Source: Lasiodiplodia sp. COLG20 (taxonomy: Eukaryota > Ascomycota > Dothideomycetes > Botryosphaeriales > Botryosphaeriaceae). Taken from it: DNA of 64,000 bases. The stretch covers positions 1,612,001-1,676,000 of the forward strand of contig VNWV01000006.1 of NCBI GenBank assembly GCA_009801085.1, read 5' to 3'. Below the pieces are notes generated by a model. That model saw only the letters and a list, made by a program, of their open reading frames with translations. It did not search any database and was not told the DNA's origin. Each line of letters starts with the position of its first letter. The first letter of the stretch is position 1. Shown here piece after piece: positions 1-10,472 of this stretch. Position numbers and translations under genes: made by a program.

Positions 1-378
1 CCACTCATCCAGATCTATCGCCTGTTGTAGAACCTCCCCATAGCCTGTCCTAGCACATCAACCATGCTTGAGAGCTGGCGTAAAGGAGCGATCAGAATCT
101 AGACTTGGATGCATCCAGGATTGCTTATCGCCACTCTTCAGTGGCAGTAGAGCCGCCTTCTGTGACGTCTCATCATCACGCCGCCGATAGTCCTTTCGAG
201 CCGTCGAACGAGCAGATTGCCGTCAGTGTCTGGACCGATGCATGTATTCGTATCGGTTATCAGCGTCGCTGATGGGGTGTGTACGGAAAGATGACGTTGA
301 GCGCAGAGTTGGAGCTGCCTGTTTGGTCCGAAGTGCGAGTCGATATCTTGCCCCACTCATGATACTTCATTCGAGATG

Positions 379-840
379 CTACCGCCCGACATCTCCATCT
401 CCAAATGCTCTTTCAGAAGGCTTTCTCATCTCACTCCAGCTCTTCAAGCCATTCACCAGGCCATAACAAACGTAACCAACATCATCCGTGCTCTTATCAT
501 AAAAGAAGGGCGGTCGTCGGGCAAGTATACGGCGGCTCGTGTCTACCACTATCGAGTCACTTTGGGCATGTTTTCCAGATATAAACGGAAAGACGCAAAG
601 AATATTGTATAGAGTCGATGTTCGTAGTTGAAATAGACTTACCAGCGGTGCCTTGAGAAAGCACTTCGGTGTCCTGATTTGGTATGGTGTTACGCCCCAG
701 GCAGCAGCATAATCCCGCAAATCAGCAACAGCACCATTACGCCTTTGAATGGCGTCTTCGTACTGCTCTTTGTCTTTATACCTATGTATAGATACGGACG
801 TCTGGTAGCTACGTATAGCACTGGCACCATTTCTTCGCAA
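379..840 (-). CDS. Orphan open reading frame, doubtful gene
   Basis: An open frame of about 150 codons lies just downstream of the isoleucyl-tRNA synthetase stop codon on the same strand. It begins at a TTG, with no ATG near the front. The first third reads like protein (…AVADLRDYAAAWGVTPYQ…) and ends at a good splice donor (CTG|GTAAGT near 646-637). The frame stays open through the would-be intron. I recognise no domain. It could be one exon of a small gene whose other exons I cannot place, or chance. Positions 1-378 show nothing else I can support. Confidence 0.2.
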   Translation of the reverse strand: MRRNGASAIRSYQTSVSIHRYKDKEQYEDAIQRRNGAVADLRDYAAAWGVTPYQIRTPKCFLKAPLVSLFQLRTSTLYNILCVFPFISGKHAQSDSIVVDTSRRILARRPPFFYDKSTDDVGYVCYGLVNGLKSWSEMRKPSERAFGDGDVGR

Positions 841-1000
841 CCCATGACTCTACCCACATTCCTCCGCGGTGAGCTCAGTAGGATTCACATCCCGGCGCGC
901 TCTTGTGCGTATCATCTATTTTTTTTATACAAGCAATCTACAAGTACAAGCATCACATTTTCTTCCTCTCGTCTATCCCATTTCCATCTCTTAGACCCGC

Positions 1001-4000
1001 TCACTCCGACGCCTTCACCACATCCTCACACCTCCCACACAAAACGTCCGGGCTAGGCGCAACGTACCGCCAACACCTCGGACACTTCGGCTTCCTCGCA
1101 GGCCGCACCTCCGCAACAGCCTGGCCAGAAACACCAGGCAGCTCGAACGGCGCCCTGAAAACCCATTGTTGCTGACCATCCTCCTCCACCTCACCAGCAG
1201 CAGCGACATCGTCACAACTGACGACCTCCACCCCACTAACCACAAACACAGCCGCCAAATCCTCCCCCACCATCCCAGGCACGAGCGCGCCGCCTTCAGC
1301 AGCAGCAGCACCAGGCGGAAGCCTCAGCACGACCTCGCACTCCAACCCACCCCCCATCAACTTCTCCTTCCGCGCCTCCTCCTGCGCCGCCTTAACCGCA
1401 TCTCCCGCCCTTCCCAAAACCTCCACCGCCCTCTCCACCTCCTCCCCGTTCACCTCCTCCACCGCCGCCACAAACGGCGTCCACACCCTCCACCCCGGCT
1501 TCTCCCCCTCCGCCGCCTCCCTAATCTTCTCCGGCGCATACCCCCAAACCTCCTCCACCAACAACGGACAAACCGGCGCCAACATATCCAGCATCTCCTC
1601 AAAAACCTTGTGCAGCACCACCTGCGCGCCACGCCTATCGGCGCTCGTCCCCGCGTAAACGCGATCCTTCAGCGTCTCGAAATAAAACGCCGACAGGTCT
1701 CCCGCCGTGTAGCGGGCCAGCTGCGCGGTGCCGCGGTGGAAGTCGTGGGCGGCGTAGGCGGCGTGGACGGCGTGGGCGGTGCGCGAGAGCTGGTGCAGGG
1801 CGATGGCGTCGATGAGGGTCCAGCGGTTCGGGACGGTTGTTTTGCCCGCGACGGATGGGGAGGATGGGGTAGAGGAGGAGCAGGATGATGGGTCGAAGTC
1901 GGCGAGGACGCCGAGCAGCCATTTGAAGGTGACGCGGTACTTGTGCAGGGCCTGGTTGACGGCGGCGAGGACGGGCTGGCCGATGACGACGTCTTTGGTG
2001 TAGTCGCTGCTGGCGACCCACAGGCGGAGCGCGTCGGGGCCCATGGCGTCGAAGGTTTCGCCTCCTTTGCCTTGGTTGTTGTTGTCGCTGCCTTTTTGCT
2101 TCTTCTTTTTGAACTTGAGGGGCGGGAGGAGGGAGCCGTCCATGATTTGCGAGGGCGAGATGGTGTTGCCGAGGGACTTGCTCATCTTGCGGCCGTCCTG
2201 GTCGAGCGTGAAGCCGTGCGTGATCAGCGTCTTGAACGGTGCCAGCATCTTGGCGTGCGGGACATCGTTGTTCTTCACGCTCTGGTGAGCGATGTGCGTC
2301 AGCAGCGAAGACTGGAACCAGCCGCGGTGCTGGTCGGTTCCTTCGAGGAAGACGTCGGCCACGGGCTGGCCCGGTCGGGGATCGAGCAGAGTCCATGCGG
2401 TGCCGCTGTCGAACCAGACGTCCATGGTGTCCTTGCCGCGGATGAAAGAGCCACTGAGGCCTTCGGGGATCCAGGCGGGTTCGTCCTCGGCGTCGGTCCA
2501 CCAGGCGTCAATGCCGCGTTGTTCGATGACCTTCATGATGTGCTCGATGGAGCTTCCGGTCATGTGTGCTTTGAGGCTGCCGTTTTCCGTTTTCTCGTAC
2601 AGTGCTGGAATGGGGACGCCCCAAGCGCGTTGACGTGACACACACCATTGGCTGCGGCCGCGGACAAAGCTCTCCAGACGGGCTTTTCCAGACTTCGGGT
2701 GGAACTCAACGTCCTCAAGAGCTTCAAGAGCACCATCCTTGATCCCCTCGACATCGGCAAACCATTGCTCGGTAGCACGGATGATGACGGGTTTCTTGGT
2801 CCGCCAGTCGATGGGATACTTGTGAGTGATGTCCTCGACGGCAATCAAAGGATCCCTTGGCATCGCCTTGAGTAGCTCGAGAATGGCCTTGGAGCCCTCG
2901 CCCTGAACGGGAAGACCGGCGATGAGGAAGGCTTGACCAGGGAGAGCCTCTTTGGTGAAGCAACCCTTGTCATCGACGGGGGCAAAAGCATCAATGCCAA
3001 TAGACCTGCAAACATTGTAATCGTCCATACCGTGACCAGGAGCCAGATGAACAAGACCAGAACCAGAAGCGTCGGACACAAAATCGGCATGTATGATGGG
3101 CTGGGCACTCAATTGATCGGGTTCCAGCGGATTCGCATACTCAACCTGGCCGGCCAGCTCAGAGCCTGGAATTGCATCCACAAGCACCTTGAACTCCGTC
3201 TTCAGGGTTTGCTGAAGAGCATCGAAGCGCGCCTTGCCGATGAGAAACTGACTGGGCCGATCACCGGTAGCAGTAGGCCGAGACATTTCCACCACAGAGT
3301 ATTCCATATCCGAGTGTACCGCAATTGCCCTGTTAGCGGGCAGCGTCCAGGGCGTTGTAGTCCAGATCAGAGCACCAAGTTTTGTGATATCGACACGGCC
3401 GGCCAAGCTCGCGGGGAGCTTGGTGATGGGGAAACTGACGTATGCGGTGGTAGAACGGTGGTTGTCATCGTACTCGAGCTCTGCCTCAGCGAGAGCGGTT
3501 CCGGACGAGGGTGACCAATAGACGGGTTTGAACTGACGGTAGATGAGACCTGGACAGGAGTCAGCTTCTACCGCAATACCGCGAAGGACGTTCCGTTTCT
3601 CACCCACCCTTTTCGACCATTTCCTTGAAGACGCCCAGCTGGCGCGTCTCGAAGCCCTTCTCCATTGTCTTATAAGCATTATCCCAGTCGCCCATAATGG
3701 CCCATTTCCTAAAGCCTTCCTTCTGCTCCTCGACGGTGCGCTCGGCCAGGCGGCGGGCGGCGGCGCGCACCTCGACCGGGCTCAGATTGTCGCGGTCCGG
3801 ATTGCCCAGGGCCTGCAGGGCCTTGACCTCAATGGGCAAGCCATGGCAGTCCCAGCCGGGGATGTACTGCACGCGCTTGCCCTGGGCGACCTGGAAGCGG
3901 CAGATGAGGTCCTTCAGGACCTTGTTCAGGGCGTGGCCGATGTGCAGACTGCCATTGGCGTAGGGCGGGCCGTCGTGGAAGACGAAGGAGCCCGTGGTCT

Positions 4001-4172
4001 TGCGTTCGGGCGACTGCTGCCAGGCGTAGAGGTCGTCGGTGCACTGCCGCAGCAGGTCGGGCGATGGGGATGGGCGCGGCGGGAACGCCGACTTGGGCAG
4101 CTTAAGCGTGCTGGACCATGATTTGGCGGTGCTGGCTGCGGCGCTCCGGAATATCTGGCTTGGAGCTACCAT
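1001..4172 (-). CDS. ISM1: Mitochondrial isoleucyl-tRNA synthetase
   Basis: Charges mitochondrial tRNA-Ile with isoleucine; class I aminoacyl-tRNA synthetase acting in the matrix. The model joins 4172-3608 and 3549-1001, giving 1037 residues, close to yeast Ism1. The 58-bp intron (3607-3550) restores the family segment EKGLIYRQFKPVYWSP. The N-terminus (MVAPSQIFRSAAASTAKSW) is basic and Ser/Ala-rich, as expected of a matrix-targeting peptide. The HIGH motif is HIGH at residues 77-80, and KMSKS follows near residue 642 in GRKMSKSLGN. The C-terminus has a CPRC…CGRC zinc-binding pair, found in bacterial-type IleRS. The long middle part is the editing (CP1) domain. The start is the ATG directly before the targeting sequence. 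The gene is divergent from the HET gene. Identification is firm; only fine details of the intron are inferred. Confidence 0.93.
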
Positions 4173-4734
4173 GCTGCCATGCTTGTCGTGTGGTGCTGGT
4201 GACGCCGAAAAGTCGATGCGGGCGCGTCGCGCGACAATGCCATCTCCGCCTCTATCTCCGCCGGAGATGGTTCGGTTGCATCTCGCTCGCTACTGACCAC
4301 CACTACCCTTAGGACCTGAATCGAGGATAGGAAGACGTGATAAATACACTGTTGTTTCATGAAACTGCATGTTTCTGGAACAATTCTTTACACTTCTTCA
4401 CATACCATGTCTCATGGGCCGCGCTTATTCTTATTTCAAGTTGCACGGTGTCGAAATATTAACAAAAGATAGATTCACAATCTATTGCATTTGACGCACT
4501 CTCAGGACGGTATCGTTATCGAAGAATACGAAGAATCCCTATGTTTAATTGGTTGTGATACACACAAGTGCAAGCCACGGCTCACCCGTGAGCTCAGCCC
4601 CGCCTCGGCCCCCACGCTCAGGCGGCAGCTCCCCGCCCCGTCTTGAGAACATACTTCTCATTCACACTTCAAGTCGATCTCACAACGCATCTACACATCT
4701 GCTTTTGGTTCCTTTTTCCATCCAATTTCTAACC
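4173..4734. promoter_or_regulatory. Shared upstream region of ISM1 and HET gene
   Basis: This is 562 bp between two divergent start codons. The part next to the HET gene (about 4640-4734) is pyrimidine- and AC-rich, like a fungal 5' leader, and ends in AACCATGAGC. The frame of the HET gene stays open back to 4549 but starts there with TTG, so that extension is probably leader. I see no clear TATA box or other named site. Confidence 0.4.
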
Positions 4735-7023
4735 ATGAGCATCCGACAATATCAAGTGTCAGCGGATGTGGACCCAAAAGCCTATCAGTACAAGTCTATT
4801 GATCCCAACAAACAAATCCGCATAGTCGAGCTACTTCCTGGAAATTTCCACGCTCCGATCGAGCTTAAAATCACCGAGGAAGATCTTAACACTACATACG
4901 ATGCCCTATCGTACACCTGGGGCGATCATAACAGCAGGGTTTCCATTTCGGTCAAGGTCGACAATCCGAAAGACACCAAGTCAATCAATGTCACGCGGAA
5001 TCTGAGTATAGCACTTCGACACCTACGGGACCACAGCGAACCAAGGAGCCTCTGGATAGATGCGCTGTGCATCAATCAAAAGGACAGTGCAGAAAAGGCA
5101 CACCAAGTGGCCATGATGACCCAGATCTACAAGAACGCAGACCAAGTCAGAATCTGGCTTGGGCCTGAAGCCGATGGTAGCGATTTGGCCATGCAGACAT
5201 TGAGGAGAGGGGGCGACAAAATCTTCGGTGAAGATCTAATGGACAAGAGAAATAATAGAGTTCGACGCGCTCTCGAAGCACTTCCCCGTAGAGACTACTG
5301 GACTAGAGTTTGGGTCGTGCAGGAAATATTCATGGCTCGCTCTATCAAGATCCACTGTGGCAGGTTCGAGGTGGACTGGAACTCTGCAGCAGAAGTCTTC
5401 CCGGAGTTCTTGAAAGCTCGTGCTGATTTACTGGTCCGCAACATGTCACCGAATGACATGCTGCGGGAGCAGGAGCGGCGGCGGGAGCAGGAGCGGCGGC
5501 GGGGGCGGCTTGAGCGGCTTGAGCGGGATCAGGAGCGGGATCGGGAGCGGGATCGGGAGCGGGAGCGGTATCCGAGAAGAACAAGCCCTCCTCCTAGAAG
5601 ACGACGGCCGTCAATCGTAATAGAGAACCGCGCGTCTCGGGTGCCACACCCTATGACTATAGCCTCTCCTTCAACAAGGCGGCGGCGCCACAGCCTATCG
5701 CCAAGCAGCACGCCGTGGGCGCCGCCTTCAAGAAGATCAACCTCTCCTCCTGCAAGACCAGTTATGATAGCAGAAGAAAGAATACTGGTGGAGTCGAGTT
5801 CAAGTAAACGAGATGGCTCTCCAAAAAGATCGAAGGACCGCTACGCACGGTGGAGTCGCCCGTCGAATCCTCCCTCAGTAGGAACAAGAAACATGGGAAC
5901 CCAGCCCATTAAAAACGTCATACGCCTTGCTGAGGGCCGGTCCGCGAACAGCAAGAGAGGATCGTGGTGGCTCTTCGAAACGCTACTGGAGCACCGCCAC
6001 TATGGAGCCACGGACGAGAGAGACAAAATCTTCAGCATGCTTGGTCTGCTGGATCAATCTCCTTCTCATAACAGCGCTCAACCTGTATCGACAAGGCTCT
6101 TCATTGATTACAACCTTTCTTTTCTCGATGTGTCCATCCGGCTTTTCAATTATTTGGGCCTTTATCCTCCGGAGGAAGAGGCCTCCGAAGACCATAAGAA
6201 ACGGCTACTGAACGTCGTTTGCTCAAGCCAGCCGGAGACCAATCGAGATTTTCCGACCTGGCTTCCTGACTTTTCACGGGACAATGGAATGCAGCCTTGG
6301 CCTCTTGGTGAAGAGTCGGGGCGTCCTGTTTACTTCGCAGCTCAGGCAAAGCTTTCCTACGACAGCCGCACCCTCTCAATTCAAGGCGCCGAAATTGGGA
6401 CCTTGACCGCAGTAACTGACAACCAAGATGATTGCCAAGCAACAGATGACCTGAGCCTTCTTGCACGATTAGCTTATTTCCTTCGGTTGATTCCAGGATC
6501 TTTCCAGGGCGCTGAGCACTTCTGGAAATCGCTCGTTCTCGGAGAAGAAACGGGGAAAAGACTTTTCGATGCTTTGAACGAGGAACCCTGCCCGGATACA
6601 AACGATCAGATCCTTGAAGCTCTCGAGGCCGTGGTGAAAGACGGTTCGGACCAGTCGACTCATGAGCTTACTCTGTCAGAGATGGTCGACTATCCTGAAA
6701 TCTTACGCGAATTTTTAAACGAGTTCAGGAAAAAGTCGTACCGCAGACGCTTTGCAGTTTTTGAGTGTTCCAGAGAGGACGTGACCTCTCAGGGAGACAA
6801 GAATGTCAAGGGTAACAAAAAAGAGATCATGGCAATGGTTCCTGAAGATGCAAAGAAGGGAGACAGCCTTTACCAGCTTGGGAGCTGCGAGTACTGGGTT
6901 CTTTTGCGCCCAATAGTCATGGAAGTCCCTTGCTTTCACTTCGTAGGGCCAGTTTACCTTGCCGAAACGCCCTCATGGCTCAAAGGAAACAAAAACATCC
7001 CGAAATGGATCTCACTTCACTGA
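4735..7023 (+). CDS. HET-domain protein with arginine-rich insert
   Basis: Heterokaryon-incompatibility (HET, PF06985) family protein of 762 residues; such proteins trigger cell death or growth arrest after recognising non-self or damage, mostly together with partner proteins. HET hallmarks are YDALSYTWGD at residues 55-64, LWIDALCINQ at 106-115, IWLG at 140-143 and RDYWTRVWVVQE at 186-197. The usual downstream signature of the family appears late, as ATDERDKIFSMLGL near residue 430. Between these lies an insert of roughly 180 residues starting near 243. It opens with Arg/Glu/Asp repeats encoded by a G-rich minisatellite, followed by Pro/Ser/Arg-rich sequence. The start is the first ATG of the frame, in good context (AACCATGA). 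It is a single exon. The C-terminal half has no domain I can name; no NACHT, TPR, WD40 or ankyrin repeats are visible. The specific recognition role is unknown. Confidence 0.88.
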   Translation: MSIRQYQVSADVDPKAYQYKSIDPNKQIRIVELLPGNFHAPIELKITEEDLNTTYDALSYTWGDHNSRVSISVKVDNPKDTKSINVTRNLSIALRHLRDHSEPRSLWIDALCINQKDSAEKAHQVAMMTQIYKNADQVRIWLGPEADGSDLAMQTLRRGGDKIFGEDLMDKRNNRVRRALEALPRRDYWTRVWVVQEIFMARSIKIHCGRFEVDWNSAAEVFPEFLKARADLLVRNMSPNDMLREQERRREQERRRGRLERLERDQERDRERDRERERYPRRTSPPPRRRRPSIVIENRASRVPHPMTIASPSTRRRRHSLSPSSTPWAPPSRRSTSPPARPVMIAEERILVESSSSKRDGSPKRSKDRYARWSRPSNPPSVGTRNMGTQPIKNVIRLAEGRSANSKRGSWWLFETLLEHRHYGATDERDKIFSMLGLLDQSPSHNSAQPVSTRLFIDYNLSFLDVSIRLFNYLGLYPPEEEASEDHKKRLLNVVCSSQPETNRDFPTWLPDFSRDNGMQPWPLGEESGRPVYFAAQAKLSYDSRTLSIQGAEIGTLTAVTDNQDDCQATDDLSLLARLAYFLRLIPGSFQGAEHFWKSLVLGEETGKRLFDALNEEPCPDTNDQILEALEAVVKDGSDQSTHELTLSEMVDYPEILREFLNEFRKKSYRRRFAVFECSREDVTSQGDKNVKGNKKEIMAMVPEDAKKGDSLYQLGSCEYWVLLRPIVMEVPCFHFVGPVYLAETPSWLKGNKNIPKWISLH
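5461..5575 (+). repeat. G-rich minisatellite coding for Arg/Glu/Asp repeats
   Basis: A run of 6- to 15-base units built from GGGAGC, AGGAGCGGC and GGGATC sits inside the HET gene and encodes REQERRREQERRR, then DRERDRERERY. The coding strand carries many closely spaced GGG tracts, so it could form G-quadruplexes. Unit order is imperfect, as in a microsatellite that has partly decayed. All visible units keep the reading frame. Confidence 0.8.
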
Positions 7024-7415
7024 TGGAGAGCATGCCATTTTTTTTCATCTTTGTTACATGCAGTTTTCAGCATTTTTGGTGTTTTCCAAGTTGGCTAAGC
7101 GGTTTATATCACTTTCATTGTAGCTAAGATAGAGCATTTCTTTGCTACGAGCAATCATAAACGTATAGTTTAATCGCTGCAAAAAATACAAGCTGTAGAG
7201 AGTCAATAATCGAGTATATCCGTGAGCCAGTCCTACACATTTGCCTTAATATATTCGAATCTCATTCTTCTGCACTGAGAGGAAAACATACTGAGATTGT
7301 CTGATGAGACACATGTAGTCAGTTATCCCCCTCCCATATATTCCTCAAAATACGTGAGTAACGATCCGCAGAATCGCGCCTACTGCAGAAATGAACAAGG
7401 AACAACAGACTCCAG
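7024..7415. other. Convergent 3' flanks of HET and DUF3176 genes
   Basis: This is 392 bp between two stop codons facing each other. It is AT-rich with T runs (near 7038 and 7167) that suit polyadenylation of both transcripts. I see no gene here. Confidence 0.4.
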
Positions 7416-9588
7416 TCAACGCTTCATAAATTTGATGTTCCCCTCCGCATTCTTCTCCAATTTGGCCTGCATCCCTTTCGCCCGTGCATCCATCTTCCTC
7501 AGCTCTTCATCATTGTACTCATTCCACCCCTCCAAACCGTGAAATAAGAATGGAAGCGAGCATGACTTCCACGGGGGAGTATTTGTGTGGCGGTTGAGGA
7601 AGATTGTGGTGAGCAGAAAGACAGTGCTGAGGAACACCATTGAGCCAGTAAAGGCAAACCAGCGCATCCGCATCACAACGTACGTCTCGGCCAATCCTGT
7701 GTGAGCCTCTACAAAACGACTGGGTGTACCATCCTCCCCCTGTTCATCGACGGCGGGCTGTATCATGTTGGTCATGCTCTCGGTGATGTTACCCATAGTT
7801 TTCTGGATACTGTCGGCGTAAAGTATGGCGCGTCCGAAGAACTGGTCGTACTTGTTATTCTCTTCGAAAAATGAACCTGCGCTCATTGACGTGTTCGTTA
7901 GCTGCATGTTTAGCATGCTGCTGAGAAAGAGGGATGTGATGTTGTAGACGGTATTGTTGACTTCGAATGTCCGCTGTTCATTATTTGAGACGTTGAAGGT
8001 GTCGTCATAAATTTTGTTCAAATAGGTTTCGTTGTGGGTTCTCAGAGACTCGGTATCGATGCTGAAAACAGACACGTCTGGGTTCGGACTTGGCTGACGT
8101 TTGAGAGGTACATCCCAGGCTGTGAAATTGTAAGGAAGGTCGCCCTTATTGCTCGCGGTGCTCTGTGGTACTCATCAGTCACTAGCCTCTGCGAGGATAA
8201 TGCACACTTCACGAACATTTTGATATGTGAAATTCTCGTAAAGCTTTGCGGACCAGAGCAGGTCGCACTTAGTCAGTTCAGGCGTATTGGAGACAGGGTC
8301 CCACTCGCCATTACTGTCGCTGTCTGTCCAATACTGCCCAAACCTCCCAAGGATGAAGCGGGTCAGAAGCCCGGTGCTGTTCCAATCCGTGATTTCCTGT
8401 ACAGGATTAGCGGTCCATGCCATGCTCTTAACCAAGTGATTGCCGGTTTCATTATTAGCTGTAATGACGAAGTCCTCAGTTGCCCATGTGTAAGGGAAGA
8501 CGTATTTTCTGCGCACACAAGTGCCCTCTGTCGAATTCAGGCATGTGTAGCTGCTTTTCGAGGTAATATTCTCGCATACACTGCGCACCCCCAACGATAA
8601 GAAGGAAGGCCAGGTGCAGTTACCGTTGGCACAAGAAACTGCAAGCTGGTATGGACTGTTGTATACACCGTTAAAGAATGCGGCCTGTATATAAGAGGGT
8701 GTGGCGAAGGCTAGAACACCAGCGTTGTTAATACAATCCAACCCTAAGGTACTGGTAAATCTCACCTCCGATGCTTGGATCCACATCCATCACTGGTTTA
8801 TATGCCTGGGTGACGTATATCTTACTGTCACTGAGCTCGGGAATCTCACCGGCGGGTCGGGAACGCCATCTGGTCTCAAAGGAAACAATCTGCTGCGCCA
8901 AAGGTTCCATGGCGAGGGAGCCGACCACGATGAAGGCCCCAAGCAGAGTAATCCTGGACTTTAATTTTGTCTTTCCCGCAAACACAAAGGATCCCCATGG
9001 TCCCCGGCTAGCGGCATCAAAAGCTTCGAGCTCAACAAGCGGCCGTTTTCCTGTCCAGAAGTACCTCCACTTGAGCTGGGAAATGCATTCCATGACCGGG
9101 AGTAGCATGGAAGTCTTTGTGATAGTAATGAGGGTGGATATGGATGTGTTTGGGCTCAAGAAGAATTTCCAATCAGACTGTGGTCTTTCATCGAACTTGT
9201 AAATGAAGTAGGCGGTCAATGACATGCAGATAATGCTGACCACGCAGCCTCCAACCTCCCAGAGCCACCATTCTCTGAGCCAGTCTCGGTTACGAGGAAC
9301 AATGCAAGTGCTGGACTCGGAGTCTCTCGAGTGGCCGTGTGGCAAGAGCCTTGGCTCATTGTCCTTTCGCTCCGTCGGGGGAGGATCGAATTCAAGAGTG
9401 GATTGATCAAAGTACGTGATACCGCTAAAGGATGAAACCTCCGATTCGTTCCGGGCATGGGAAAGGCTGGGTCTGGAGCGTCGGATGTCGAGGGGAGGAG
9501 GGTAGGCTTCTAAGTCGACTTCTTCATTGCTTTGGTTGTGGTTTGGGATATTCAGAACCGGGTGGTGTGGGATCCTCGTGTACTCCAT
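7416..9588 (-). CDS. DUF3176-family membrane protein
   Basis: Member of the DUF3176 family, common in Pezizomycotina in many copies and without a known function. The model joins 9588-8766, 8710-8208 and 8162-7416, giving 690 residues. Introns are 55 bp (branch TTAAC) and 45 bp (branch TGACTGA); the second junction is the less certain one. The start ATG at 9588 precedes MEYTRIPHHP. Family marks are WWLWEVGG at residues 107-114, FDAASRGPWGS at 190-200, and CANGNCTWPSF in the loop. Hydrophobic segments at about 110-130, 147-167 and 212-235, and one near 607-632, suggest an N-terminal membrane bundle, a large external domain with many N-glycosylation sequons (NITS, NETG, NFT, NTS), and a last helix before a short basic-acidic tail. 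It lies between a HET gene and an ankyrin gene, a setting typical of variable accessory loci. Confidence 0.82.
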
Positions 9589-10472
9589 GGTAAAAGAAGT
9601 CGGCGATCTGGAATGCCTGCAGGAAGCAGTTAGGCGATCATATATTCCAATAATATATCTATAACCGAGCCTCAAGGCAGCATTGTAAGCCGATAGTGTC
9701 CAGCTGCTTCAAAAATAGCATTGAGGCTAGCAACAAGCGGCCCAGAACGATAAGCTGCACCTATCTATAACGCGCTTAGAGTGTTTGATTAGCCCGGTCT
9801 ACGTCTGGTTGTGGCGCAAGGCAACGCTGCGGTTGACTATTTTCACATGTCACATGAACTCAGCCTCCTTGTAGAAGGCCGGCGGTGTCCATGAAGCGTA
9901 AGTCTTGGAAAGCTGAAACTTTGGTTTTGACTGCGGATTGTCGACCGGGTCGGCCCCGCATTCCTTTGGAACGATCGAGAGCGTGGAGTTCCATTACGAT
10001 CCAGGGCTCGCAAAAAATCAAGCTTTCAAACAAGTCATTAACAAGCGCTTTAATTGGTTTATTTTATAGGATTTTATTTGCTTGTTTGTGAGCCTTGGTA
10101 CAATTCGCAGAGCTAGACTGTTTTACAGCATGGGTGGCACGTTCGCCGTTTTGAACAGGCACCGCAGAAACACTGCGGGGCATAAGCCACAAGACACACC
10201 AGCATCGGCGGAATGGAACGCCAAGAAGAATCTCATCTCACAACTGTATTTTCCATCGGGAAGTGTTGCGGATAAAGACTTATCACAAATGCTGTGATTT
10301 CCATTCACCAGGCTTAAATTGTACGTGGCATAGGTTTCATGCTAAGACAGCACCATTTTACGGTCAAGGACTATGGAAAATACAACGCTGATACCACTTC
10401 TCTTTTCATCGAAAATTTGCCATAGCATGGACTCCGACTCACTGACTATTGCCCATCTCCTCTTGAATTTTC
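9589..10472. other. Intergenic, upstream of the DUF3176 gene
   Basis: This is 884 bp between the DUF3176 start and the ankyrin gene stop. Both genes run leftward, so it should hold the DUF3176 promoter and the ankyrin 3' flank. The stretch at 9640-9665 is AT-rich (AATAATATATCTATAA) and may hold the TATA element. Short reading frames at 9885-10091 and 10082-10297 on the plus strand look like chance. Confidence 0.35.

Noticed and set aside
8711..8765. 22-bp intron in the DUF3176 gene ending at ACCTTAG
   Set aside because: Too short to be spliced; the 55-bp choice has a TTAAC branch site and keeps phase.
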